Shown here: positions 34,462 through 43,853 of the stretch, in pieces
Layout of the letters: each line of letters starts with the position of its first letter
Position numbering within the stretch: position 1 is the stretch's first letter
Source of the DNA: Streptomyces hokutonensis
GTDB lineage: Bacteria > Actinomycetota > Actinomycetes > Streptomycetales > Streptomycetaceae
Reading direction: 5' to 3'
Length of the DNA stretch: 64,000 nt
NCBI RefSeq assembly: GCF_000376565.1
Contig: NZ_BARG01000024.1
Location: 310,001 to 374,000 of the forward strand
Notes under the pieces: generated by a model
The model's input: the letters and a program-made list of their open reading frames with translations, nothing else
Told to the model about the DNA's origin: nothing
Databases searched by the model: none
Translations under genes and position numbers: made by a program

Positions 34462-35619
34462 ATGACCACGACGGCATATCGATCCCCATGGCTGACCGAC
34501 GAGCTGGACGCCGTGCGCGACCTGGCCCGCACCTTCTTCACGAAGGAGGCCGCGCCGCGCGAGGAGGAGTTCGCCCGGCAGGGGTTCCCCGCGAAGGAGC
34601 TGTGGCGCCGGGCGGGCGAGCTGGGCCTGCTGTGCGCGTCGATCCCGGAGGAGTACGGGGGCGGCGGCGGCACGATCGCTCACGAGATCGTGCTGATCGA
34701 GGAGCAGATGAAAGCGGGCGCCGGGGCCATGCCCACGACCGTCCACTCCGGCATCGTGGCCCACTACGTCAACGCCTACGGCACCGAGGAACACAAGCGC
34801 CGCTGGCTGCCCCGGATGGCGAGCGGCGAACTGCTCGGCGCGATCGCCATGACCGAACCGGGTACCGGATCCGACCTCCAGGGCATCCGGACCCGGGCGG
34901 TGCGCACCGGCGACGAGTACCTGATCAGCGGCGCGAAGACGTTCATCACCAACGGCCACAACGCCGGCCTCGTGATCATCGCGGCCAAGACCGACCCGGC
35001 CCAGGGCGCCCGAGGCGTCTCGCTCCTGGTCGCCGAGGTGGACGAGGACACGCCCGGCTTCCGGCGCGGCCGGGTCCTGAAGAAGATCGGCCAGCACAGC
35101 ACCGACACCGCGGAGCTGTTCTTCGACGAGTTGCGCGTCCCGGCGGCGAACCTGCTCGGCCCCCGCGAGGGCCTCGGCTTCGTGCAGCTGATGGAGCAAC
35201 TGCCGCAGGAGCGGCTGCTGGTCGCCGCGCTCGGACAGGCCTGGCTGGAGGCCGCCGTGGACACCACGGTCGCCTACACCAAGGAGCGGCAGGCCTTCGG
35301 GCGACCTCTGTTCGAACTGCAGAACACCCGTTTCGAGCTCGCGGACTGCGCCACGACCGCGCGGGTGGCCCGGGTCTTCCTCGACGACTGCGTCCAGCGC
35401 CACCTGAACGGAGAGCTGGACGCCGCCACCGCCTCGATGGCCAAGTACTGGATCACCGACCGGCAGACCGAGGTGGTGGACCGCTGCCTCCAACTGCACG
35501 GAGGCTACGGCTACATGGCCGAGTACCCGATCGCCCGGATGTTCACCGACGGCCGGGTCCAGCGCATCTACGGCGGGGCCAACGAGGTCATGAAGGAACT
35601 TGTCGCCCGCTCGCTGTGA
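34462..35619 (+). CDS. Acyl-CoA dehydrogenase
   Basis: This 385-residue flavoenzyme has the ACAD signatures [17 protein letters not shown] and [20 protein letters not shown], and the catalytic base glutamate near the C-terminus in [12 protein letters not shown]. It introduces a 2,3 double bond into an acyl-CoA, feeding the enoyl-CoA hydratase gene on the other strand. Length is normal. A thiolase remnant follows directly, suggesting that a beta-oxidation operon once continued here. Confidence 0.93.
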   Translation: MTTTAYRSPWLTDELDAVRDLARTFFTKEAAPREEEFARQGFPAKELWRRAGELGLLCASIPEEYGGGGGTIAHEIVLIEEQMKAGAGAMPTTVHSGIVAHYVNAYGTEEHKRRWLPRMASGELLGAIAMTEPGTGSDLQGIRTRAVRTGDEYLISGAKTFITNGHNAGLVIIAAKTDPAQGARGVSLLVAEVDEDTPGFRRGRVLKKIGQHSTDTAELFFDELRVPAANLLGPREGLGFVQLMEQLPQERLLVAALGQAWLEAAVDTTVAYTKERQAFGRPLFELQNTRFELADCATTARVARVFLDDCVQRHLNGELDAATASMAKYWITDRQTEVVDRCLQLHGGYGYMAEYPIARMFTDGRVQRIYGGANEVMKELVARSL

Positions 35620-35651
35620 GCGGCGCCCTGCACGGGACCAGGCCCGTCTCC

Positions 35652-35825
35652 CCGGTCGCCGGACTGCCCGGGACCACCACCGGTCTTCAGCTCAACCGGT
35701 TCTGCGCCTCCGGTCTGGAGGCGGTCAACACAGCCGCGCAGAAGGTCTGTTCGGGCTCCGAGGAACTGGTGCTCGCGGTCGGCGTCGAATCGATGTCGCG
35801 GGCGCCCGTGGGCCCGGCCCTCGGC
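35652..35825 (+). pseudogene. Thiolase (acetyl-CoA acetyltransferase) remnant
   Basis: In one plus frame the sequence encodes [16 protein letters not shown], then [14 protein letters not shown] and ESMSRAPVG, matching the nucleophile-cysteine region of thiolases. Neither the first 50-60 residues nor the remaining 300 or so are present. Homology fades around 35825, close to the end of the minus-strand dioxygenase pseudogene (35855). It is therefore a fragment about 60 residues long with no start of its own, probably left after a deletion or an insertion of the neighbouring block. Confidence 0.75.
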
Positions 35826-35854
35826 GCGGCGGTCCGGGCCGGTGGCATGGCTTG

Positions 35855-36874
35855 TCAGTCGTCGGCGATGCCGGTACCGCTGAGGGCGGGAACGGCGTTT
35901 TCCGGGCGGGCCAGAGAGCGGGCGCCGGTCCCGAACTGGGCGAGTTTGTCGATGATGGTCTGGCCGACCGGGAGGTGTCCCCAGATGCTGATGCCCTGAT
36001 GGGTGCTGGGTTCCCACGTCGCCTCGTCGACGACGATCGGGTTCCAGCCGACCTCCCAGTCGAAGCCGGAGGGAGTGCGGGCGTAGTAGGAGAGTTCACG
36101 GTCGTTGGTGTGCTGGCCGACGGTCAGTGAGCCGAAACCCATTTCGTGGACGCGCTGGTAGCTCTGGGCGACGTCGTCGAGGGTGGCGGCCTGGATGTTG
36201 AGGTGCTGCACGCGGGTGCGGATCGGGTCGATCGGCAGGCGGCGGGCGTTGCCCACCGCGATGGTGTGATGGCGTTCGTTGACGCGAAGAAAGCGGATCT
36301 TGACTTTGAGGCCGCTCATGGTCTCGTCGATGTAGTCGGTCAGGCGGGCGTCGAAGACGGTGTTGAAGTAGCTGCGGATCTGCGTCGGCCTGGTGGAGGT
36401 CAGGGCGATGTGTCCGATGCCGGCATCGCCGGTGACGAAGCCGGAGGCGAGCATGCGCAGGGGCTCGGCGGACTTCACCGGGGTGGTGTAGATCTCCTGG
36501 GTGATGCCTTTGGGACCGGGGAAGCGCAGCAGGCGTTCGACCCCGCGCAGAGCGGCTTCCTCGTCGGTTCCGACGACGAGCGGCACACCGTGCGCGCGTA
36601 TACGGGCCTCGATCTGTTCGAAGGAGGAGTGGTCGTCGATGTGTCAGCCGGTGACGACGACGTCTTCGGCGAGGCCGCGCCGCAGCAGGAAGCGGCACTC
36701 CTGGTCGTCGAGGCGGAAGCGCATCAGGTCGCGGGAGAGCGCGTCGTGATGCATGCCGATGGCGTCGGTGCCGAACCGCTGCCAGTCGGCGAAGCGGTTG
36801 GTCTCGATGATCATGTAGCCGAGGTGGACGGCGCCGAAGACCGACGGGGCGTCGTGCCCCTCGTACGTGTTCAT
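35855..36874 (-). pseudogene. Extradiol (VOC-type) dioxygenase gene interrupted by an in-frame TGA
   Basis: From ATG 36874 one frame continues to 35855 and would give 339 residues, but codon 77 (36646-36644) is TGA. Before it the sequence reads AEDVVVTG; after it the same frame reads HIDDHSSFEQIEARI and goes on as a typical BphC/HsaC-like two-domain enzyme. The metal ligands are present in GHIALTS, QHLNIQ and DWEVGW. The natural codon was perhaps TGG. A restart at GTG 36586 would lose most of the N-terminal domain. The ATG overlaps the hydrolase stop (ATGA). A sequencing error or leaky read-through (UGA-C context) cannot be excluded. Confidence 0.85.
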
Positions 36875-37743
36875 CGGTGGCCTCCCAGGAAGTCCGAGCA
36901 GAGACGGTTGAACAGGTCGGCCTGCTCGAACTGCACCCAGTGCCCGGTGTTGGCGACCATGTACAGGTCGCAGTTGGGCATGCGGTCGGCCAGCATGCGC
37001 GCACCGGAGGGGCGGTTGACCTTGTCCTCGGCACCCCACAGCACGAGGGTGGGCACGGACAGCCGGCTCAGGCGCGGGTCGCGGGTGAAGTCCGACTTCC
37101 ACAGGATGCGCAGTGCGCCCGGCCCGGAGGGAAGCCTGGTGGGCGGGGAAGCGACGACCTCGGGGTCGATGCTGGCCTGGTAGCGGTCTTCGATGGCGGA
37201 GTCCGGGACACCAGCGGCGTTGAAGACGAGGTAGGTGCGGATGAACGTCTCCAGCTTCAGCCGGGACGGTCCGTCGCCGGTGTAGTAGCCGAGCAGGCTC
37301 CTCGCGCCGCGGGTGGGCACGGTGCGGGTGGTGCCGACGCCGGCGGGGCCCATCAGCAGCATGCGGTCGACCCGGTGGGGAGTGTCCAGGGCCAGCCGCA
37401 GGGAACAGGCGCCGCCGTAGGAGTTGCCGACCAGGTGGACCTTGTCCAGGCCGAGTTCGTCGAGCAGGCCGCGGATGTGGCCGGCCATGTACCCGACGGG
37501 GTCGGCGCTGTCGACGCCCTTGCTGCTGCGGCCGTAGCCGGGCATGTCGGGAACGATGACCCGGTACCTCTCGGCCAACCCGGCGATGTTGCGCGTGTAG
37601 TTGGAGACACCGGAGGCGCCGGGGCCGCCGCCGTGCAGCATCACCACCGGCGGGCCGTCGCCCGTCTCCGCGACGAAGATCTTCTTTCCGTCGACGTCGT
37701 ACGTCGTCTCCTGCATCGTCGGCAGGTCGGTCGGTGTGGACAT
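36871..37743 (-). CDS. Alpha/beta-hydrolase, meta-cleavage product hydrolase type
   Basis: The 290-residue protein is like MhpC/BphD/HsaD: VVMLHGGGPGASG (oxyanion loop), PDMPGYGRSSK, nucleophile elbow GNSYGG, LVLWGAEDKVNRP (acid) and ANTGHWVQFEQ (His). It would hydrolyse the ring-opened product made by the dioxygenase encoded next, with which it is translationally coupled. GAGGAA precedes the ATG. Its promoter gap (37744-38089, no genes) contains the nested palindrome next to the divergent TetR gene. Confidence 0.9.
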   Translation of the reverse strand: MSTPTDLPTMQETTYDVDGKKIFVAETGDGPPVVMLHGGGPGASGVSNYTRNIAGLAERYRVIVPDMPGYGRSSKGVDSADPVGYMAGHIRGLLDELGLDKVHLVGNSYGGACSLRLALDTPHRVDRMLLMGPAGVGTTRTVPTRGARSLLGYYTGDGPSRLKLETFIRTYLVFNAAGVPDSAIEDRYQASIDPEVVASPPTRLPSGPGALRILWKSDFTRDPRLSRLSVPTLVLWGAEDKVNRPSGARMLADRMPNCDLYMVANTGHWVQFEQADLFNRLCSDFLGGHR

Positions 37744-37994
37744 GGCGTTCCTCACGAGGTTGTGGTCGTGGTCGGACGGAGACCCTCGGCCGGGGGAGAG
37801 GCTGGGCGCGCGACAGGAAGTCGGCGTCGCGATCGAGGACTGTCGCCTTCGGCTCATGGCGCCCGGCGGACTCGCCGGTGTGTTCCTTCCGGCGGCCCGT
37901 GGCCAAGTCACTGCCATGTCGTACGCACCGGCTCCGGCCAGGCGCCGGATACGTGTCCCTCCGGCCGGCCGTACCGCAGCGCCTGCAGCGACTC

Positions 37995-38040
37995 GCTTAC
38001 CGTAGCGCTCATTCCAATTGGAGTGAACGCTACGGTAAGC
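37995..38040. promoter_or_regulatory. 46-bp nested palindrome, probable TetR operator
   Basis: GCTTACCGTAGCG (37995-38007) and CGCTACGGTAAGC (38028-38040) are perfect 13-bp arms. The centre contains a second palindrome around TCCAATTGGA (38012-38022 area), so the whole element is symmetric about 38017.5. It lies 49 bases before the TetR ATG and 252 bases before the hydrolase start. Its size would suit two TetR dimers. The rest of the 346-base gap shows nothing else I recognise. Confidence 0.75.
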
Positions 38041-38089
38041 TCGACGCCGGATAGAGTCAAGAGCGGGTGTCATCAGGAGGGGAGTTCGC

Positions 38090-38722
38090 ATGACCGGGTC
38101 CCAGGCGACTCGCAAGAAGCGCGCGAACGGCATCGAATCGCGGCAGCGCATCCTCGACGCCGCCGTGGAGATCGCGGGTGAGCGCGGGTACGAGGGCACG
38201 TCCATCGCGGCCGTCAGCGTCAAGTGCGGGTTGCCCGCCAGCTCGATCTACTGGCACTTCAAGGACAAGGACGACCTGATCGCGGCCGTCATCGAGCGCA
38301 GTTTCGACACGTGGCTCGCCGCGGTGGAGCTGCCCGACGAGGAGACGGGCACGCCTTTGGAGCGGATCACCGTCATGGCCGTGAACCTCGCGAAGTCGCT
38401 GGTCGACGCCCCTGACTTTCTGCGCCTGGGCCTCATGCTCGCCCTGGAGCGACGGCCCGATGAGCCCCGGGGCAGGACCGTTTTCCTCCAGGTCCGGGAG
38501 ACCGCCCGCCGCAGGTTCGCCGAGTCCGCGCGGATCCTCTTCCCGGAGCTGGACGAGGACTCGGTCCGAACGCTGACCATCTATGGACTGGCTGGTGCCG
38601 ACGGCCTGTTCGTGCAACGTGAGATCGGCGGGGACTCCGTCGATCTGGTGAGGTTGTTCGAGTTGCACGCCCGGCTGGTGCACGATGCCGCACGCTGGAT
38701 GGCGACCGGCGAAGCCCGGTGA
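38090..38722 (+). CDS. TetR-family transcriptional regulator
   Basis: The 210-residue protein has an HTH at about residues 17-62 (RQRILDAAVEIAGERGYEGT, then KCGLPASSIYWHFKDKDDLI) followed by a helical ligand-binding domain. AGGAGGGGAG lies upstream. It is divergent from the hydrolase/dioxygenase pair, with the 46-bp palindrome between them, and so very likely represses both itself and that pair. The ligand is probably an aromatic compound or a ring-fission product. Confidence 0.92.
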   Translation: MTGSQATRKKRANGIESRQRILDAAVEIAGERGYEGTSIAAVSVKCGLPASSIYWHFKDKDDLIAAVIERSFDTWLAAVELPDEETGTPLERITVMAVNLAKSLVDAPDFLRLGLMLALERRPDEPRGRTVFLQVRETARRRFAESARILFPELDEDSVRTLTIYGLAGADGLFVQREIGGDSVDLVRLFELHARLVHDAARWMATGEAR

Positions 38723-38777
38723 ACGTGCGGGTGGCCGAGCCCTCCGCCGCGCAACAGCCTTCTCGCCCCTCCGCCCG

Positions 38778-39407
38778 TCAGTCCCTGCGGCCTTCCGGCC
38801 CGAACTCCGTGATGATCAGCAGAAGGGTGCGCTCCAGCAGGGCGAGCGTCTGTTCCCGGCTCAGGGTGCCGCGGTTGAGCCACTCGTTGGTCGCGGACCG
38901 AGTCATCGCGGCGAAGGCCCGGCACATGCCGCGCAGCGGTTCGTCCGCTTCGGTGCCCGGGTCGATGCCGAGCGCGCGCAGGGTCTGGTCGACGGTCACC
39001 TCCTCCGCCTCCCGCATGACGGCGTCGACGTCCGGGTCGTGGCCGTGCGACAGCGCGTCCACGGTGACGAGCCACATGCCGCGATTGCGGTCGACGACGC
39101 CGAGGAAGCGTTCGACGACGCCGTGCACCCGCTCCTGGAGGGTGCCCTTGGGCAGCCGCTCCAGCACGGAGTCGGGCACGGCGACCATCTCGCGCAGCAC
39201 CTCCAGGTAAAGCTCCCGCTTGCCGCCGAAGTAGTGGTTGACCAGCCCTCGGGCGACGCCGGCCTCGCGTGCGACGTCCGCCAGTGACACCGCGCCGTAG
39301 GGCTTCTCGCCGAAGGCGCGGCGTGCGCAGGCGATGATCTGGCCGCGGCGGGCTTCCGGCTCCATGCGGGTCCGTGCCCGGCCTTCGGCGGGGGAGGGGG
39401 CTGTCAT
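38778..39407 (-). CDS. TetR-family transcriptional regulator
   Basis: The 209-residue protein has an HTH at about residues 20-65 (RRGQIIACARRAFGEKPYGA, then EAGVARGLVNHYFGGKRELY). The C-terminal domain is helical. It is divergent from the acyl-CoA ligase gene, and the 18-bp inverted repeat in the gap is its likely binding site. It probably controls the ligase and perhaps the nitronate monooxygenase gene downstream. Confidence 0.9.
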   Translation of the reverse strand: MTAPSPAEGRARTRMEPEARRGQIIACARRAFGEKPYGAVSLADVAREAGVARGLVNHYFGGKRELYLEVLREMVAVPDSVLERLPKGTLQERVHGVVERFLGVVDRNRGMWLVTVDALSHGHDPDVDAVMREAEEVTVDQTLRALGIDPGTEADEPLRGMCRAFAAMTRSATNEWLNRGTLSREQTLALLERTLLLIITEFGPEGRRD

Positions 39408-39553
39408 CGCCGCATCTTTTCACGATCCCTGTAGACGACGGTCGGCGGAAGCCGCAGCGCATCGGACGCCTCCTGCGGCACCAGGGGATTCCGCACGGCG
39501 ACCAGAGGCTCCGGGTGCGAGGGGCCGAGGCGGCTTCTCATCACCCTCGCCCC

Positions 39554-39618
39554 TTATTGGCGACCCGTCAAGAAACTGGAACGAAATCCCCGGGAAGCTA
39601 TTGACGGGTCGCCAATAA
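39554..39618. promoter_or_regulatory. 18-bp perfect inverted repeat with a 29-bp spacer, probable TetR operator
   Basis: TTATTGGCGACCCGTCAA (39554-39571) recurs in inverted orientation at 39601-39618. Each arm could bind a regulator next to its own promoter: the left arm for the minus-strand TetR gene, the right arm for the ligase. The full gap 39408-39800 contains no gene. Apart from these arms I see no clear -10/-35 pair. Confidence 0.75.
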
Positions 39619-39803
39619 TGAGGTGACAGTGGTCCATGTCCGCCGCCCGGCGCGTGCCCCGTGACGGCGGGAGTCGCGGAGAGTCGGACTGCCGCACCCC
39701 TCCGTGAAGAAGACCGCTGGTGTGTCGCGGCCGCGCCCCGCCGCCTCGCCCGGCGCCCGCACGAGCAAACCCGTTCTCCCGACAGCGAAGGAGCCGCCCG
39801 GTG

Positions 39804-41603
39804 ATGCCGACCGCCCCCCGCACGTTCTGTGAGGCGTTCCAGTGGACCGCCGCGCGCCAGGCCGGCCAGGTCGCCCTGCGTACCGTCGGTGACACGACGA
39901 CCCTGCTCTGGTCCGAGTACGCCGACCGCGTCCGGGCGCTCGCCGAGGGGCTGACGGCTCTCGGTGTGCGCGGCGGCGACACGGTCGCGCTCATGCTGCG
40001 CAACCGGCCCGAATTCCACGTCGCCGACACGGCCGTCCTCCATCTCGGAGCGATCCCGTTCTCGGTCTACAACACCTCCTCGCCCCAGCAGGTCGCCCAC
40101 CTGCTCACGGATTCGCGGGCTCGGCTGGTGATCACGGAGGAGTGCTTCCTGCCCGTGCTCGACCAGCCCGCCCGCGCGGTGGACGCGACGGTCGTCACCG
40201 TCGACGGCGCCTTCCCCGGGACCCTGTCGCTGGACGACGTCTCCGCCCGCACGGTGCCGGGCTTCGACTTCGAGGCGATCTGGCGCTCCGTGGGTCCGGA
40301 CGACGTACTGACACTGATCTACACCTCGGGTACGACCGGACAGCCCAAGGGCGTCGAGATCACGCACCGGGCCGAACTCGCCCTGTGCGCTGCCTCGAAC
40401 GAGCGGCTCGGCATCAACCCCTTCGACCGGATGATCTCCTTCCTGCCCTCCGCCCATATGGCCGACCGCTGGTCCTCGCACTACACACAGATGACCGCCG
40501 GAACCGAACTGACGACCGTCGACAAACCTCGTGACATCGCCGCCGCCCTCGCCGACGTCCACCCCCAGGTCTTCGGAGCGGTGCCGCAGATCTGGCAACG
40601 CCTCCACAACAACCTCTGCGCGGCACTGGAACAGGCCGCGGACAGCGAACCCGACGAGGTGCGACGACTGGCACTGTCCGAGGCCCCCGGTCTCGGCCTG
40701 CGCTGCGCCGAGGCCGCCGAGCATGGCCGGCTCACCGCCGAACTCGCCGACCGCTGGGCGGAGTTGGACTCCGAGGTGCTGGCACCGCTGCGAAAGCGGT
40801 TCGGCCTCGACCGGCTGCGGGTGGCGGCCTCGGGTGCCGCGCCGATCGAGCCGAGCCTGCTGCTGAACCTGCGCGGCCTGGGTATCCCGGTGAGCAGTGG
40901 CCTCGGCATGTCCGAACTGTCGGGGATGGTGACCTACTCGCCTCCCGGTGAGGCCCCGGTGGCTTCGGTGGGCCACCTGTTGCCGGGGGTGGAAGCGTCG
41001 ATCGCCGCGGACGGCGAGCTGCTGATCCGCGGCGAGATCGTCATGCGCGGCTACCGGGGCGCCCCAGAGAAGACCGCCGCCGCGTTCACCGCCGAGGGCT
41101 GGCTGCGGACCGGCGATGTCGCCACCATCGACCCGTCCGGCGCGATCACCGTGGTGGACCGCAAGAAGGACCTCATGATCAGCACGGGCGGCAAGAACCT
41201 GTCGCCCTCCGCCATCGAGGGAGCCGTCCTCTCCCACACTCCCCTGCTCGCGCACGCGGTCGTGATCGGCGACGCCCGTCCCTTCGTGACCGCGCTGCTG
41301 GTGCCCGATCCCGACGCGGTCACCGCTTTCGCCGTACGGCACGGCCTGGACGGCGGACCGGCCGAACTGTGCCGGCATCCCGTGGTCCGCGCGGCGATCG
41401 AGACGGGACTGGCCGCGGCCAACTCCGTCCTGTCCCGGCCCGAACAGGTGCGCGCCCACACCGTGCTGGCCGAGGACTGGCACCCCGGCAGCGAGTTCGT
41501 CACCCACACTCGCAAGACGCGCCGTAGGCCGATCCATGAGCACTACGCGGCGCAGATCGAGGCGATGTACGCCGAGCACGCCGCAGTCGCCGGCACGGCC
41601 TGA
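39804..41603 (+). CDS. Long-chain-type acyl-CoA ligase (AMP-forming)
   Basis: This 599-residue ANL enzyme has the P-loop LIYTSGTTGQPKGVEITH, SSGLGMSELSGMVTYS, the GWLRTGDVATIDPSG hinge and the C-terminal catalytic lysine region (VTHTRKTRRRPIHEHY). It activates a carboxylic acid to its CoA thioester using ATP. An ATG at 39804 is directly preceded by an in-frame GTG (39801); AAGGAG fits either. It is the first of three co-directional genes and probably loads the acid used by the neighbouring acyl-CoA dehydrogenase system. Confidence 0.92.
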   Translation: MPTAPRTFCEAFQWTAARQAGQVALRTVGDTTTLLWSEYADRVRALAEGLTALGVRGGDTVALMLRNRPEFHVADTAVLHLGAIPFSVYNTSSPQQVAHLLTDSRARLVITEECFLPVLDQPARAVDATVVTVDGAFPGTLSLDDVSARTVPGFDFEAIWRSVGPDDVLTLIYTSGTTGQPKGVEITHRAELALCAASNERLGINPFDRMISFLPSAHMADRWSSHYTQMTAGTELTTVDKPRDIAAALADVHPQVFGAVPQIWQRLHNNLCAALEQAADSEPDEVRRLALSEAPGLGLRCAEAAEHGRLTAELADRWAELDSEVLAPLRKRFGLDRLRVAASGAAPIEPSLLLNLRGLGIPVSSGLGMSELSGMVTYSPPGEAPVASVGHLLPGVEASIAADGELLIRGEIVMRGYRGAPEKTAAAFTAEGWLRTGDVATIDPSGAITVVDRKKDLMISTGGKNLSPSAIEGAVLSHTPLLAHAVVIGDARPFVTALLVPDPDAVTAFAVRHGLDGGPAELCRHPVVRAAIETGLAAANSVLSRPEQVRAHTVLAEDWHPGSEFVTHTRKTRRRPIHEHYAAQIEAMYAEHAAVAGTA

Positions 41604-41701
41604 TCCGTTTGTCATTCCGCACCCGCGCCCGGAACCCGATGGCCGACGCGGAGTGCCGAGCCCGCCACAGGGCCGACCCCCAACCCGCCGAAGGACTCGC
41701 A

Positions 41702-42703
41702 ATGCCGTTGCCCCCTGTTCTCTCGCTGCCCCTCACGCTTCCCGTCGTGGGCTCGCCGCTGTTCATCGCCTCCGGCCCCGAACTGGTCATCGCCCAGTGC
41801 CAGGCAGGGGTCATCGGCTCGTTTCCGGCCCTCAACGCCCGGCCCGCCTCACTCCTGCCCGACTGGCTCGACCGCATCACGGAGGAGAACGCGTCCTACG
41901 CGGCCGCGCACCCGCAGGCCGTCGTCGCCCCGTTCGCGGTGAACCAGATCGTGCACCGCTCCAACGACCGCCTCGAGCACGACATGGACGTGATCGTGAA
42001 GCACCAGGTGCCGATCGTCATCACGTCGCTCGGTGCGCGGCCGGAGATCAACGACGCCGTGCACTCCTACGGAGGCGTCGTGCTCCACGACGTCATCAGC
42101 AACGAGTTCGCGCACAAGGCCGTCGACAAGGGTGCCGACGGTGTGATCGGGGTGGCCGCCGGGGCCGGCGGCCACGCCGGCACACAGTCGCCGTTCGCCC
42201 TGGTGCAGGAAATCCGGGAATGGTTCGACGGTCCACTGCTGATGTCGGGAGCGATCGCCCACGGCCGCTCCATCCTGGCCGCACTGGCCGCGGGCGCGGA
42301 CCTCGCGTACGTGGGCTCCGCATTCCTCGCCACCACTGAGGCGAACAATTCGACCGCCTACAAGCAGATGATCGTGGACGGCGCCGCGAAGGACATCGTC
42401 TACAGCAACCTGTTCACCGGCGTCCACGGCAACTACCTGCGCGGCAGCATCTCCGCCGCCGGACTCGACCCGGACAACCTCTCCGAGTCGGATCCGACCG
42501 CCATGGACTTCGGCACGAGCGACACCGCGAGGCCGAAGGCATGGAGGGACGTCTGGGGATCGGGCCAAGGCATCGGTGCCGTCAAACAGAGCATGACCGT
42601 CGGGGACCTCGTCACAACGCTCAAGGAGCAGTACGACGACGCGCGGTTCGCCCTGGACACCAAGACACGCACGCACGGCGCGACCGCACACGGGGTCGCC
42701 TGA
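41702..42703 (+). CDS. Nitronate monooxygenase / 2-nitropropane dioxygenase family FMN protein
   Basis: The 333-residue TIM-barrel protein has PLFIASGPELVIAQCQAGVIG at its start (19 of these residues align with the family entry motif), GVIGVAAGAGGHAG for FMN phosphate binding, and MSGAIAHGRSILAALAAGADLAYVGSAFLAT. The family includes nitronate monooxygenases and FMN-dependent enoyl reductases, so the reaction is uncertain. The ATG at 41702 has GAAGGA upstream. It follows the ligase by 98 bases and may share its transcript. Confidence 0.85.
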   Translation: MPLPPVLSLPLTLPVVGSPLFIASGPELVIAQCQAGVIGSFPALNARPASLLPDWLDRITEENASYAAAHPQAVVAPFAVNQIVHRSNDRLEHDMDVIVKHQVPIVITSLGARPEINDAVHSYGGVVLHDVISNEFAHKAVDKGADGVIGVAAGAGGHAGTQSPFALVQEIREWFDGPLLMSGAIAHGRSILAALAAGADLAYVGSAFLATTEANNSTAYKQMIVDGAAKDIVYSNLFTGVHGNYLRGSISAAGLDPDNLSESDPTAMDFGTSDTARPKAWRDVWGSGQGIGAVKQSMTVGDLVTTLKEQYDDARFALDTKTRTHGATAHGVA

Positions 42704-42899
42704 GCGAACCCCCTGACGTGCGAGTGCAGTTGGGTGCCCCGGACCGCCGCCCACCCGCGCGTCCCGTTCAGCGGACCCTCGTCGCTGCGCGGCTGCCACC
42801 AGCCGTTCTACGGTGCGTCGAACTGCCGGGCCGCACCGGCCCCGCCCGCGACCTAAGGAGCGTCGCGTCCCGCATCCCGCATCGATTCGGAGTGAAGTT

Positions 42900-43853
42900 G
42901 TGACGACCGCGATGTCCCGCGCCCTGGTCCTGGAGAACTTCGGCTCGCTGCCCCGCCTGGTGGAGCGCCCGGTGCCGGAGCCGCGCCCCGGCCACACCCT
43001 GGTACGGATGCGGGCGGCCCAGGTGGGTCACCTCGATCTCAACGTCGTGGACGGCAAGTTCGGGATCCTGCCCGAGCTGCCCGCTGTACCGGGCACCACG
43101 GGATGCGGGGTCGTCCTCGCCTCCGGCATCCACCCCGAGGGCACCCTCGTCCGACTCGGCGGCAAGGGCCTCGGCCTGCGCCGTGACGGCTGCTGGGCGG
43201 ACCACGCGCTGGTGCCGGACGCCGCCGTGGAGGTCGTGGCGGAGGGTACGGACCCTGCCCTGGCGTGCAGTTGGTTCTCACCGGCGGGCACGGCGTGGGC
43301 GGCCGTTCACGCGGTCGCGAAGGTGCGGCCCGGGGAACGGGTGCTCGTGACCGGCGCGGCGGGCGCGGTCGGGGCGCTGACCGTGCAGGTCGCGGCGCGC
43401 GCCGGGGCCGAGGTGATCGGGGTTGTCGGACGCCCGGCCAAGCTCGCCCATGTCCCCGCGCCCGCCAAGTCCCTGCTGGCCTCCGACCTGTCCGCCGAGG
43501 CGGTGGGCGGCCCCGTCGACGTCGTCATCGACACGGTCGGCGGCCCGGTACTCCGCGACGCCCTCCCGCTGGTCCGCCCGCGCGGCCGGGTGGCGCTCGT
43601 CGGCTACACCGCCGGACGCGAATTCACCGTCGACCTCGCCGACTTCCTGCTGGCCGACGTGTCCCTGCTGCCGGTCAACCTGATGACCCGGGGCAGGGAG
43701 ATCGCGGCGGACGCGGAGGCACTGCTGGCGGATCTGCGGACGGGGGCGCTGACCCTGGAGATCGAGCGCCACGGACTGGACGGATTCTCGGAGGCCGCCG
43801 AGCGGCTGCGGAGCGGAGAGGCCGTGGGAAAGGTCGTTCTCGAACTGGGCTGA
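42900..43853 (+). CDS. Quinone/enoyl reductase-like medium-chain dehydrogenase
   Basis: The 317-residue NADPH-dependent MDR protein has the N-terminal GroES-like fold (PVPEPRPGHTLVRM, VPGTTGCGVV) and the nucleotide-binding motif VLVTGAAGAVGALTVQVA. No structural zinc Cys cluster is present, so it is a QOR-type enzyme that may reduce quinones or enones. I chose the GTG at 42900 with GGAG upstream; an ATG four codons later is possible. The gap of 196 bases after the nitronate monooxygenase gene holds nothing I recognise. Confidence 0.87.
   Translation: MTTAMSRALVLENFGSLPRLVERPVPEPRPGHTLVRMRAAQVGHLDLNVVDGKFGILPELPAVPGTTGCGVVLASGIHPEGTLVRLGGKGLGLRRDGCWADHALVPDAAVEVVAEGTDPALACSWFSPAGTAWAAVHAVAKVRPGERVLVTGAAGAVGALTVQVAARAGAEVIGVVGRPAKLAHVPAPAKSLLASDLSAEAVGGPVDVVIDTVGGPVLRDALPLVRPRGRVALVGYTAGREFTVDLADFLLADVSLLPVNLMTRGREIAADAEALLADLRTGALTLEIERHGLDGFSEAAERLRSGEAVGKVVLELG

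Noticed and set aside
36644..36646. TGA as a selenocysteine codon in the dioxygenase gene
   Set aside because: VOC dioxygenases do not use selenocysteine, no stable SECIS-like hairpin was obvious after the codon, and no selenium genes are in the window. A nonsense mutation is simpler.
35855..38722. Insertion sequence or integrative element carrying the dioxygenase block
   Set aside because: No transposase, integrase, terminal repeats or target duplication was seen. Only the broken thiolase hints at recombination.
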